The notes beneath the pieces are model-generated. The model saw only the letters and a program-made list of their open reading frames with translations. It searched no databases and was not told where the DNA came from. Of a DNA stretch of 64,000 nucleotides, positions 7,917-16,475 are shown one piece after another. Both the position numbers and the translations under genes were made by a program. This DNA is from Pseudomonadota bacterium (GTDB lineage: Bacteria; Bdellovibrionota_C; UBA2361; SZUA-149; DAOLCO01). The stretch lies in assembly GCA_027487795.1 (NCBI GenBank), contig JAIYCX010000039.1:124001-188000 (forward strand), read 5' to 3'. How positions within the stretch are numbered: position 1 is the stretch's first letter; every line of letters begins with the position of its first letter.

Positions 7917-10012
7917 GATCTCATCGCTTTTTCAATAGATTTACTACGAATTAGAGAGCTAAGTTCCCCACTTGAAAATGGTTTTGATAAAAATGCATCG
8001 GCACCTTCTTTTAAGGATTCTTGTTCGTGTGTGCCAAAAACACATCCACTTACTACAATTATAGGTACTGTTATATTGGTTTTTTTAAGGGTTTTAATAA
8101 AATCTATTCCAGATTCTCCTCTTAGTGCAATATCTACTAAGTAAGCATCCACTGAGTTATTTTTTGAGGTTTCCATAGCAGACTTAATATTCGAACATTT
8201 AAAGCAAGATCCACCTAGAGATTCAACTAATGTACCTATTAGTTCTAATGTTGGAAGATCATCGTCTAGTATTAAAATGTTTAGGTCATTAAGTAAGCAA
8301 ATTGATTGTTCTTCTTTATTAGAAATTAATTTTCTGGCGCTAATTTCTTCATTTAATTCTGTAAAAAGCGGAATATAAATTGAGAATACTGTTCCTTCTC
8401 CAGCAGTACTTTCAAAATCAATAACTCCACAGTTTAGTTCAACTAGTCGCTTTGTTAAATTTAGACCTAGACCAGTCCCTATTTGTTCTTTTGAATAGTC
8501 ATCTTCTAGTCTGTCAAATGCCTGAAAGATTTTTTTCTTATCTTGATTAGATATCCCAACTCCATTGTCGGTTATGCTAATTTTCATTTTATCTGAAAGT
8601 ACTTCGGCATTAATTTTAACCCATCCACCAGTGTGGGTATATTTAATCGCATTAGAAATTAAATTAATTATTATTTGTCTTATATGCCTGGCGTCGACAA
8701 ATATTGCGCTGTCAGCTAGTTCTTCTGATATCTCAGATCTTAGATCAATATTTTTACTTTTAGCTGTTTGCTGTAATAGCTTTGTAGTTTGGGAGATGAC
8801 TTCTTTTAATTTTATTTTCTTTGGACTGGCTTCTTCTTTTCCAGATTCAACCCGTGCCATATCTAGTACATCATTGATTAAATCTTTTAAATATTCAGTA
8901 GCTTTAACAACTGATTTAATAGCATCTTCTTGTTGAGAATTGAGTTCACCTAATAACCCTTCAGATAATAAACTAGAGAATCCGACTATAGATGTTAGAG
9001 GTGTTCTTAGTTCATGACTCATATTTGCAACAAATTGACTTTTTGCAAGACTAGCTTCGTCAGCTCTAGCAGTTTGGATAGCAAGTTCTTTAGTACGTTC
9101 TTCTACTAAATCTTCTAGTTTGGAAGTATACTTAGACAATTGCTCTCTCTGCATACATCCCGCAAGTGCTAATGAACTACCTTGGGATATATCACCTAGT
9201 ATTAAATTTGTATTTTCATCAAAGTTTGGATAATTTTTATAAAGTAATATTAAAGCACCAAACATATCGTCCATAAGAATTAATGGAGTAATATTTGCAG
9301 CGTTAAAACCTAGCACCCCTAGTTGCGATAAGTAGGAGTCATGTGAGTTTTTTAAATCGGGAAGAGATATTATACTGGCCATTTCTAGTGATCTCAACAC
9401 TTGACTATTGTCAATGTTGATAGTTTGTCCCATATAGTTAACAGGAAGACCAAAAATCCCACAAATTTTCAATGTTCTATCTTCTTTAGAATATTGTACT
9501 GCGATACTGCCTTGAGCTTTCGTTCTAAATGCAGAGTCTTTGGCAAGTACTTTAAATATACGGTCTTGAGTCGCATTTGAAGCACTGAGGCGACTTAGCT
9601 CGTTTAGAAGACCTACTCGATTATTTATTGTATTTAGTGTTCCTGAGACAGTAACTCTAGTTAAGCAAACACCTAAAGCAATAGCTGCGGCTTTTATGTT
9701 CGATAACTCATTTAGAGTTAGATCTCTATTTATTTTTACACCGAGTATACCTTCTGATTTATCTAAGGAGGGTAGAAACTCGTATATAGTATTATCTGTA
9801 ATTATATTTTTTTCTGGAGCTTCTATTGGCTCTCCTACAGCTTCAAATAATTTTTTTAAATTATTTTTATTGTCACTTTCTTTAGAAATTAAAAATACTG
9901 AAGCACCTAAAATATAGTCTTCCTCACTGAGTAGTCTAAGCACTTCTATAATACTACCAGTTTTTGTAGCATCAAGTACTAAGTTATAAAGATTATTTAA
10001 GAAATTATCCAA
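7913..10012 (-). CDS. Hybrid histidine kinase with GAF-like sensor and C-terminal receiver
   Basis: Domains in order: two GAF-like segments (about 1-290), a coiled coil, HisKA with phospho-acceptor His333 in NMSHELRTPL, and HATPase with an N box (NLISNAIKYTHTGG), G1 (DNGVGIS) and G2 (GTGLGLNL). A receiver follows from about residue 570, with acidic pocket LDDD, phospho-acceptor Asp627 and a conserved Lys in LSKPF. No membrane helix is seen, so it senses a cytoplasmic signal. The start is TTG, preceded by GAGG at a 5-7 nt spacing. With no DNA-binding output in the pair, phosphotransfer probably ends in the coupled HDOD protein or in a distant partner. Confidence 0.9.
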   Translation of the reverse strand: MDNFLNNLYNLVLDATKTGSIIEVLRLLSEEDYILGASVFLISKESDNKNNLKKLFEAVGEPIEAPEKNIITDNTIYEFLPSLDKSEGILGVKINRDLTLNELSNIKAAAIALGVCLTRVTVSGTLNTINNRVGLLNELSRLSASNATQDRIFKVLAKDSAFRTKAQGSIAVQYSKEDRTLKICGIFGLPVNYMGQTINIDNSQVLRSLEMASIISLPDLKNSHDSYLSQLGVLGFNAANITPLILMDDMFGALILLYKNYPNFDENTNLILGDISQGSSLALAGCMQREQLSKYTSKLEDLVEERTKELAIQTARADEASLAKSQFVANMSHELRTPLTSIVGFSSLLSEGLLGELNSQQEDAIKSVVKATEYLKDLINDVLDMARVESGKEEASPKKIKLKEVISQTTKLLQQTAKSKNIDLRSEISEELADSAIFVDARHIRQIIINLISNAIKYTHTGGWVKINAEVLSDKMKISITDNGVGISNQDKKKIFQAFDRLEDDYSKEQIGTGLGLNLTKRLVELNCGVIDFESTAGEGTVFSIYIPLFTELNEEISARKLISNKEEQSICLLNDLNILILDDDLPTLELIGTLVESLGGSCFKCSNIKSAMETSKNNSVDAYLVDIALRGESGIDFIKTLKKTNITVPIIVVSGCVFGTHEQESLKEGADAFLSKPFSSGELSSLIRSKSIEKAMRS

Positions 10013-10129
10013 GTAGCCTCATTATGAACTACTAAGTTTATCGGCATATTCTAGATAGTTCTAAAATATTAAAAAACTAAATATTGCGGGAACTTAAGCG
10101 CGGTGGAAACTAATATTTGAGTTGAAGAG

Positions 10130-10156
10130 AAAGAACAAGAGAGACTCTTGTTCTTT
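10130..10156 (-). terminator. Rho-independent terminator of csrA
   Basis: A perfect 12-bp inverted repeat (AAAGAACAAGAG and its complement) with a 3-nt loop lies 26 nt beyond the csrA stop. In the csrA transcript the right arm ends in UUCUUU, followed by CUCUUC. This is the strongest hairpin of the first 20 kb. Confidence 0.65.
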
Positions 10157-10182
10157 ACATTTTGAAAAAAACCTTTTGAAGT

Positions 10183-10419
10183 TCAAACTGTAGTCGGAGG
10201 CTCTTCTTCCCTAAGACTTTGTAGTTCTGCGGGTTGAATGAAAGTAGCCTTGCGATTTTCACGTTTGATCGCCTCATAAACTTCCTGACGGTGCACGGGC
10301 ACATCATTTGGGGCTTCGATACCTAAACGAACTTTATCTCCCCTAATATCGACGATTGTAATAATTACATCGTCTCCTATCATGATACTCTCGTCACGGT
10401 GCCTACTTAAAACCAGCAT
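10183..10419 (-). CDS. csrA: Carbon storage regulator CsrA
   Basis: The 78-residue protein is an RNA-binding homodimer that controls translation by covering GGA motifs. The full family pattern is visible: [17 protein letters not shown], then [21 protein letters not shown], then [12 protein letters not shown]. The open frame continues 23 codons upstream, but the ATG at 10419 is chosen because it gives the family N-terminus and has AAGGAAAG about 6 nt before it. The C-terminal tail after REN is longer than in Escherichia coli and acidic. It is monocistronic, bounded by a terminator at 10130-10156 and a roughly 220-nt divergent spacer. Its targets cannot be read from here. Confidence 0.95.
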   Translation of the reverse strand: MLVLSRHRDESIMIGDDVIITIVDIRGDKVRLGIEAPNDVPVHRQEVYEAIKRENRKATFIQPAELQSLREEEPPTTV

Positions 10420-10654
10420 GTTTCTTTCCTTATACTGGACAACAAACTCGGAGCACAAACTTATGTGCTCTAACTGACTTACATTCAAAGATAAATAATT
10501 ACCCTTGAAGATAAGCCAGTTTCATTGCCGTAAATATCAGAAAACATTAAAACCTTTATTAATATAATAACCTTAAATTCAGACGTTCATATACATTAAA
10601 ACTGTATATTTGTGAATAAATTGAAAATAGCTTAAAGTATTGGCTAGGTTAAGT

Positions 10655-11806
10655 ATGAAAGAACTATCATTAAATATCCAAAAAGGCTCAGTCGACATCT
10701 ACTATGTTTTTGAAGTAGGTGAGGCAATTAAGCTCAATACAGCTTCGACTTTTATTGAGCAAGATACGCGAAGACAAATATCTTCGAGAAAGGGAGCTTC
10801 CGATAAATACTTTGGATATGATCCTGCGCCGATAACTTGCTTTGAAGTTACAGAGGGATTTAGTTACGGCGAATTTTCTACAGACAGATCACTAGAGCTC
10901 ACACTTTTTGATTTTGGAGTTATACTTGCAAGATATAGAATTACTTTCTTAGAAGGTACAGAGTTGAAAGACCTAATACCTTTAAGTATGTCAATTGGTG
11001 AAGATCATCGCGCGCAACTTGAAGCAAGATCAAGAGTAGAGGCGCTTATCGATAAAATAAGACCAGCCGTTTTAAATCCTGAAATTGAAGATATTTCTCA
11101 AGGCTATTTAATCTTTGGGATAGAGTCTTTTTCTTCAAGTAGTAATTTAAATATATCAAGCTTGGTAGATGAACATTCTGGTGTAATCTCTCAAATATTA
11201 AGACAAGAAAAGTTTGAACTTTCTACTGACGTCATCTCTGATTCTATGAAGTTTAGATTTAGTTATACGCCAAACGATATTACCGTCATTGATTGGGATG
11301 CCGCTATTCGTTTTGGTTCTGAAAATAGAGATGTTTTCGGAGTTATAGAATTTGCGTTAGTTCAACTTCTAGAGATGATGTATTTAGATGAAAAAATAGA
11401 TGATCAGCATGATTCAGCATATGAAGCTTTCTCTAGTAAGAGTACAAAACAAGCAACTTCTTCATTTCTCTATCCATTTTATGGACTTAGTCGTTTGCTT
11501 TCGCAAGATTTTAAAACAACTGAAGCTGAGCTAGCCCAGCTGACCGTTGATTCTACAAATTTAGCAATGAATGTCACAAATGCCATAAATCTGATAGGAG
11601 AGCCTACTTTAGTTAGAGTTTATGAACTCGCTTCAGAAAGATTTAGACTTAGGGAATTAGAGCTTAATATAGAAAAGAAAATTAGAGTATTGGAAGGGAT
11701 ATATCAGAAATACACCGATCGAGCGGATGCTAAAAGAGGTGTCTTGCTTGAAGTAATAATTATTCTTTTAATTTCTTTTGAGGTTATTCAAAGTATTTTT
11801 AAATAA
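10655..11806 (+). CDS. RMD1/DUF155 (COG1723)-like protein with C-terminal membrane anchor
   Basis: The C-terminal 120 residues match the RMD1/YagE layout: a helical segment with a run of Leu/Glu/Arg heptads (RFRLRELELNIEKKIRVLEGIYQ is its core) leading to one terminal membrane helix, VLLEVIIILLISFEVIQ. The N-terminal part is mixed alpha/beta with an Ile/Phe-rich core (FGVILARYRITF, VFGVIEFALVQ). The family is known from yeast mitochondria (Rmd1, Rmd8) and scattered bacteria, without a settled function. I prefer the ATG at 10655 (AGG 7 nt upstream) to the in-frame TTG at 10640, which has no ribosome site. It is followed 17 nt later by the phosphatase gene. Confidence 0.72.
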   Translation: MKELSLNIQKGSVDIYYVFEVGEAIKLNTASTFIEQDTRRQISSRKGASDKYFGYDPAPITCFEVTEGFSYGEFSTDRSLELTLFDFGVILARYRITFLEGTELKDLIPLSMSIGEDHRAQLEARSRVEALIDKIRPAVLNPEIEDISQGYLIFGIESFSSSSNLNISSLVDEHSGVISQILRQEKFELSTDVISDSMKFRFSYTPNDITVIDWDAAIRFGSENRDVFGVIEFALVQLLEMMYLDEKIDDQHDSAYEAFSSKSTKQATSSFLYPFYGLSRLLSQDFKTTEAELAQLTVDSTNLAMNVTNAINLIGEPTLVRVYELASERFRLRELELNIEKKIRVLEGIYQKYTDRADAKRGVLLEVIIILLISFEVIQSIFK

Positions 11807-11823
11807 GTGGGATTTTAAAAAAT

Positions 11824-12657
11824 ATGGATATTCGAGATCAAATAACTACCGCAGAATTAAAAAAGTTTCATGACTTTATAATAAATTTTTCTACAGAGGG
11901 TAGTACTTTAGTAAGAGAAATAGTTAAAAACGAATTCTCTAGAGAAGAAAAACCCGATCAAAGTTTTGTTACCTCAGTAGACTTTAGAATAGAGGACTTA
12001 CTAAGAGATAAGGTATCAAAGCTCTTTCCAACACATGGTATTGTAGGGGAAGAAAGAGATAGTATAAACAAGGACTCCGAATTTCAGTGGATAATAGATC
12101 CAATTGATGGAACTCAAAATTTAGTTCATGGTATTCCAACTTATGGAATAGTTGTAGGCCTTTTTTTCCAAAATAGACCCTTAGTCGGCGCAATTAGTCA
12201 TCCTGCATTACATCTTGAATATCAAGCTGCTTATAAGTTAGGGGCTTTTAGAACAGCTTATGATCACACAACAGAACGAATGTTGATTCAAGATAGAGAG
12301 TTTAATAGACAGGAAGTTGTTGCACTTAGTACGAGAGATTGTTTTTCTAGAAGCGGTGAAGAATCTATTTTTGATGATATTATGAAGACTCACCCGTCAA
12401 CAAGAGTTTACTATGATGTTTTTTCAACAACTAGAGTTATTGAAAATCAAGTAGGCCTAGCTATAGAATTTAATATGAAAATTTGGGATACGGCAGCTAC
12501 GGAAATACTTATTACTGAAGCAGGTGGTAAGTATTGCAGTGTACGAGATGTGATAAGACCTAATCAAGTTGATATGCATAGTATAATTATTGGTAGACCA
12601 TCAATGGTTGATCAAATGTATAAGCAACTAGGCGAATATAAAAAAATTAATATGTAG
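11824..12657 (+). CDS. Inositol monophosphatase family protein (SuhB/CysQ superfamily)
   Basis: The 277-residue enzyme carries both metal-binding motifs of the Mg2+-dependent, lithium-sensitive phosphatase fold: GEE at 75-77 with DPIDGTQNLVHG from residue 92, and WDTAA at 221-225. The N-terminal SFVTSVDFRIEDLL is the usual K/S-D-x-V-T-x-D region, lacking the canonical Lys. Substrates in the family include myo-inositol-1-phosphate, fructose-1,6-bisphosphate and 3'-phosphoadenosine phosphates; the sequence does not decide among them. It follows the RMD1-like gene by 17 nt, so the two form a likely operon. Cytoplasmic. Confidence 0.88.
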   Translation: MDIRDQITTAELKKFHDFIINFSTEGSTLVREIVKNEFSREEKPDQSFVTSVDFRIEDLLRDKVSKLFPTHGIVGEERDSINKDSEFQWIIDPIDGTQNLVHGIPTYGIVVGLFFQNRPLVGAISHPALHLEYQAAYKLGAFRTAYDHTTERMLIQDREFNRQEVVALSTRDCFSRSGEESIFDDIMKTHPSTRVYYDVFSTTRVIENQVGLAIEFNMKIWDTAATEILITEAGGKYCSVRDVIRPNQVDMHSIIIGRPSMVDQMYKQLGEYKKINM

Positions 12658-12692
12658 TTTTTTCACTCACGCAGACTTACGTGCCGATTTCG

Positions 12693-13364
12693 TTAAGGTA
12701 ATGGATAAATTGGCAAGTAGTACCCATAAGGATTTTTTAGTAAAATTATAGATACAGTTTTTTCTGTACCTAATATCCCTTTAGTATATTCTGTTTCAAA
12801 TTGACTTGGATTTTTAATAGTATCTTCAGAAAATATTAAACTAAAAGCTTTGCTAAATCCAAGATTCTTTAATGTACAGTCTACTTTAAGCTCTGTTCCT
12901 AGTGCTGATGGTACTTTGGATATTTTACTTATAGATTCTACTTCTAAATCATAGATAGCAAATTGAGTCATTAACTCTGAGTCATATACTTTTTCTTTCC
13001 ATATTGAGTACCAATATGATTTATCTATTTTGGAAGTATTATTTAAAGAATCGAGTTTTTTCGGATCAAAGTACTTATTATCTATCGGATCTAGATTCTC
13101 ACCGCATCTTAATTTGGGCTCACCTTTATCAATAATACAAGTATTTTTCTGAATATTAACACTTCCTAAGGAATTTTTTAAATACCAATTAATTCCCTTT
13201 TTTATGTCATCAGCTTTCTCTGATTTTATAATAAAGGGTCTTGGTGGTGGTTTAGGAGAAAAAAATAATTCTTTGATAACTAAAAAAACTACTACTGAAA
13301 GAAAAACAAAAATTATAATTTGTTTAATTTCCTTGTATGATTGTAGATTATTTTTAATTATCAT
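12693..13364 (-). CDS. Hypothetical protein with N-terminal membrane anchor
   Basis: One hydrophobic helix at about residues 15-35 (QIIIFVFLSVVVFLVIKELFF) is followed by a Pro-rich turn and a 180-residue soluble, probably periplasmic part with two Cys (in CIIDK and LRCGEN), which could form a disulfide. I recognise no family. The frame also offers a TTG two codons upstream (13370); the ATG at 13364 is preferred. It overlaps the end of the glycosyltransferase gene by 11 nt, so it is coupled to it, and may serve envelope glycan assembly, though nothing in the sequence proves this. Confidence 0.55.
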   Translation of the reverse strand: MIIKNNLQSYKEIKQIIIFVFLSVVVFLVIKELFFSPKPPPRPFIIKSEKADDIKKGINWYLKNSLGSVNIQKNTCIIDKGEPKLRCGENLDPIDNKYFDPKKLDSLNNTSKIDKSYWYSIWKEKVYDSELMTQFAIYDLEVESISKISKVPSALGTELKVDCTLKNLGFSKAFSLIFSEDTIKNPSQFETEYTKGILGTEKTVSIILLKNPYGYYLPIYPLP

Positions 13365-14538
13365 ATCCAAGCAGCTTGCAGTATTGTTCCGTATGTCTAT
13401 TTGCTAGTGATTCAGGAGAAAAATATTCAGTATCAGTATTAATTGCTTTATTTTTTAATTCCGTAAAGTTTTTTACAGCGTAATGTAATAACTTAGAAAT
13501 TTCTATATCTGAAGCACTATTAATAGTTAAAATAGGATAGTTTGGTACTATTTTCATTATTTCAGATATTCCATCAAGTTCTCTAGACACAATAATTGCT
13601 TTTTTATGAAGACCTTCAAGTACAACTGTGGGTATTCCTTCACTGTCAGAGGAGATAAATATAATTGAGTTATTTGTAATTTGATCTAAGACATTATGAC
13701 TAAAGCCATGAAAATTAATAGTCTTATTAATTTGAGAGTCTTCGATTAATATGTTTTCTGAAAGTAGTTTAGTTTCACTTAATAATGGCCCGTCTCCTAA
13801 CATCTCTAGAGTGGTTTTAAATGAAGGGTCGATCGATTTAAATTTTAAATAAGATCTAACAGCTATATCAGGTCTTTTTACAGTAACAAATCGTCCAATC
13901 CAAAATATTTTAATTAGATCAAGGGCCTCTTTATTTTGAATGTCTATATCAATGTCTCGATTTGTATGTTTTTCTGACTTAGTTGCGCTGTTGTGTATGA
14001 TATTGAAATTTGGAGAATGACTAATAGCCAATTCTTTGCCGAGGCTTTCGCTTACGCTAATAATTTTATTTGCAAAATTCACTGCGATAATTTTTTCTAA
14101 TGTTCTATATACTCTCCATTTGAAGAACTTAATACCCGAATAATTTTCTGTCCCTCCGTGGAAAAAATGTATCCATTTTCTATTTAAAGTTAGTTTAGCA
14201 AAGAATCCCAAGAGACTTTCTTTATAGCCATGGGTTACTATAATTTCTGCCGGATTATTTTTAATATGCGATAATGTATTTAGGACTAAACTAATGATTG
14301 ATGTATCTGGTATAATTGTAACATCGGAGAGTGTAGGATTATCACTCTTAAGTACCTCAAGTTTGTCATTTAGTATGCCAGTGTTAAATAAAATTACTTC
14401 TATATAAGTCTTTAGGTCTATGTTTTCTTTAGAGTTTAAAACATTAAGACCATCTAAAAGACACAGTAATTGTGCTTCTACTCCTCCAAAGGTATCACCA
14501 GATAATACATGTATAATATTAATTTTCTTAAATTCCAT
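13354..14538 (-). CDS. Glycosyltransferase family 4
   Basis: The 394-residue GT-B fold enzyme begins with INIIHVLSGDTFGGVEAQ, the family's N-terminal Gly-rich loop. Its C-terminal domain carries IFWIGRFVTVKRPDIAVR and the nucleotide-sugar-binding E-x7-E motif in DSEGIPTVVLEGL. It transfers a sugar from a nucleotide donor to an unidentified acceptor at the cytoplasmic face of the membrane. It stands outside the main polysaccharide locus, is divergent from the operon at 14654, and shares a transcript with the downstream membrane-anchored protein. Confidence 0.85.
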   Translation of the reverse strand: MEFKKINIIHVLSGDTFGGVEAQLLCLLDGLNVLNSKENIDLKTYIEVILFNTGILNDKLEVLKSDNPTLSDVTIIPDTSIISLVLNTLSHIKNNPAEIIVTHGYKESLLGFFAKLTLNRKWIHFFHGGTENYSGIKFFKWRVYRTLEKIIAVNFANKIISVSESLGKELAISHSPNFNIIHNSATKSEKHTNRDIDIDIQNKEALDLIKIFWIGRFVTVKRPDIAVRSYLKFKSIDPSFKTTLEMLGDGPLLSETKLLSENILIEDSQINKTINFHGFSHNVLDQITNNSIIFISSDSEGIPTVVLEGLHKKAIIVSRELDGISEIMKIVPNYPILTINSASDIEISKLLHYAVKNFTELKNKAINTDTEYFSPESLANRHTEQYCKLLGYDN

Positions 14539-14624
14539 TTACTGTATCCTACACAATATCAGACACTTGAGAAAGAAGATGAAAAATACTATTCTAAGGT
14601 TTAAATTATTGAATACTTTATAAT

Positions 14625-14630
14625 TATAAT
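14625..14630 (+). promoter_or_regulatory. Perfect -10 hexamer upstream of the 14.6-23.3 kb run
   Basis: TATAAT lies 24 nt before the start codon at 14654, in the 115-nt divergent spacer. No good -35 box stands 16-18 nt upstream (closest is TTAAAT at 14601), so this is a candidate only. Confidence 0.3.
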
Positions 14631-14653
14631 GAACTCACATACCGTAAATTTTA

Positions 14654-15670
14654 ATGAAATCTAGGCACCGAGCGATTTTTAAAAAAATCTTAAGGCTAGC
14701 ACTAGGGCTATCAATCTCAGGTTGGTGCGTATACTCTTTAGTCGGTCAAGTTAATGGTAAGGAAGTACTGAACCATTTCGAAGCTATAAACTTAAATTTA
14801 GTGATTCTTGCTTTTATAGTTACTGTACTGAGTTATTTTTTAAGAGCTTATAGATGGAAGTTCCTTTTTGCAGATACTAAGCTACCTTTTTTTGTATCTT
14901 ATCGATCATTAATTATTGGCTTTTTTATGAATAATATTTTGCCAGGCAGGATTGGAGAATTCGTTAGAGCGCATTCACTTGGTGTAGTATTAGGGAAAAG
15001 TAAAACATCTGTACTTGCTACCGTGGCAGCTGAACGTTTAGCTGACGGCTTAACTATTAGTTTTCTTTTTGCTATTTTATTTTCATTGTTTGGAGGATCT
15101 TCAGGTTCTGCAGGTCTAATTTTTGGTGTCGCGTACATGTTTGCATTAGCTTGTATCCTTACTTTCATTACGCTTTATTTTAGAAAGCCTATATTTGATT
15201 TGATAAGACGACTAGATGAAAAACTAGGTAAAAAGGGGATCAGCTATTTATTAGTAAGAGTTGAGCGTTTTATTGTTGGTTTGGAGCCTTTGTTTATGCC
15301 TAGATTGATTCCTAGTATAGTTTTATTTTCTTTAGCTGTTTGGGGAGTCGAATTATTAGCATACTCATTAGTTGCAAAAAGTTTTTCTCAAAATCTTGAT
15401 TTGGGAAGTTTGAGTTTGTTTTTAGCTGCTGTAAATTTTAGTTCTCTATTGCCAGCACTTCCTGGTGGAGTAGGAACAATAGAAAAGATAGCAACAGCAA
15501 GCTTAACTAAAATTGGTTTACCTAGTGAAATAGCGCTTTCTTTGGTGATAACTCAACATGCAATACAGTATTTAGCTGTAGGTATTCCAGGATTAGTATT
15601 TACCATATTTGGTAAAAAAAATAGTAAGCCTGAGCAGGCTACTAGCGTAGCAGAACAAGTAGTTATATAG
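14654..15670 (+). CDS. Flippase-like UPF0104 integral membrane protein
   Basis: The 338-residue protein has about eight hydrophobic segments. Family marks are VLSYFLRAYRWKFLF, NNILPGRIGEFVRAHSLG (the conserved polar N-x-x-P-x-R/G-x-G-E loop), AAERLADGLTI, and LLPALPGGVGTIEKIATASL near the end. UPF0104 proteins (LPG-synthase transmembrane region, AglD-like) often accompany glycosyltransferases and are thought to move or modify lipid-linked molecules. The ALG5-like gene follows after 7 nt. The pair probably acts on a polyprenyl- or glycerolipid-linked sugar; the substrate is inferred only. Confidence 0.82.
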   Translation: MKSRHRAIFKKILRLALGLSISGWCVYSLVGQVNGKEVLNHFEAINLNLVILAFIVTVLSYFLRAYRWKFLFADTKLPFFVSYRSLIIGFFMNNILPGRIGEFVRAHSLGVVLGKSKTSVLATVAAERLADGLTISFLFAILFSLFGGSSGSAGLIFGVAYMFALACILTFITLYFRKPIFDLIRRLDEKLGKKGISYLLVRVERFIVGLEPLFMPRLIPSIVLFSLAVWGVELLAYSLVAKSFSQNLDLGSLSLFLAAVNFSSLLPALPGGVGTIEKIATASLTKIGLPSEIALSLVITQHAIQYLAVGIPGLVFTIFGKKNSKPEQATSVAEQVVI

Positions 15671-15677
15671 TGTCTTA

Positions 15678-16475
15678 ATGTTACTTACAGAATCTGAGTT
15701 AATTGATATTTCCATAGTAATTCCTGCTTATAATGAAGAGCTAAGGATATTACCAACTCTAGAGAAGACGCTTCGTTATGCTTCTTTATATGACAAAAAA
15801 TTTGAAATAATTGTAGTAGACGATGGAAGTAGTGATTCTACTTCATCTATAGTTTCAGAATTATCAAACAACCATCCTCAAGTATTTTGTTTGTCTTATC
15901 CTGAAAATCAAGGAAAAGGATTTGCTGTTCAGTTTGGAGTTATGAACTCAAAGGGAAAACTAATCCTCTATATGGATGCTGATGGGTCTACTCCGATTGA
16001 AGAGTTTTTAAAATTATACGAAGAAATGAAGCGTTCAAGGGCTGATATCGTTATTGGTTCTAGAGCATTATTTGACCAGTCCTCTTCTGTTAAGACTGTA
16101 TGGTATAGAAAATTAATAGGTAGAATATTTAACAACTTGGTTAACATTATACTGGTGCCGGAAATCAAAGACACTCAGTGTGGCTTTAAATTATTTAATA
16201 GATCAAGTGCTAGTAAGATTTTCCCAACTCTAACGTCAAAAGGCTTTGCCTTCGATTGTGAAGTTTTATTTAAGGCTCAAAAATTAAATTTAAAGATTAG
16301 GGAAGTTTCTGTTAATTGGACAAATGTTAGCGGGTCTAAAGTTGATCTTTTCAAGCATCCAATAAGTATGCTTTTTGATATTTTAAGACTTAGATTTTCT
16401 AAAAATGATATAACTAGAAGTTCATCTGAAAGTAACAAGGGCGATTCTGAATACAGCAAATTTGAGTCTCAATAA
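15678..16475 (+). CDS. GT2 glycosyltransferase, dolichyl-phosphate beta-glucosyltransferase (ALG5)-like
   Basis: The GT-A fold signature is clear: ISIVIPAYNEELRI, then IIVVDDGSSDSTSSIV, YPENQGKGFAVQFG, the metal-binding YMDADGSTP, and ADIVIGSRA. DTQCGFKLFNR and FDCEVLFKA are typical of the ALG5/DPM-like branch, which charges a polyprenyl phosphate with glucose or mannose. It has no membrane helix, so it acts at the inner face, probably with the membrane protein encoded just upstream. Its last 14 nt overlap the MFS gene. Confidence 0.87.
   Translation: MLLTESELIDISIVIPAYNEELRILPTLEKTLRYASLYDKKFEIIVVDDGSSDSTSSIVSELSNNHPQVFCLSYPENQGKGFAVQFGVMNSKGKLILYMDADGSTPIEEFLKLYEEMKRSRADIVIGSRALFDQSSSVKTVWYRKLIGRIFNNLVNIILVPEIKDTQCGFKLFNRSSASKIFPTLTSKGFAFDCEVLFKAQKLNLKIREVSVNWTNVSGSKVDLFKHPISMLFDILRLRFSKNDITRSSSESNKGDSEYSKFESQ

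Noticed and set aside
10420-10488. N-terminal extension of CsrA
   Set aside because: The extra 23 codons have no CsrA homology, while the internal ATG has a strong ribosome site and gives the canonical MLVLSR start.
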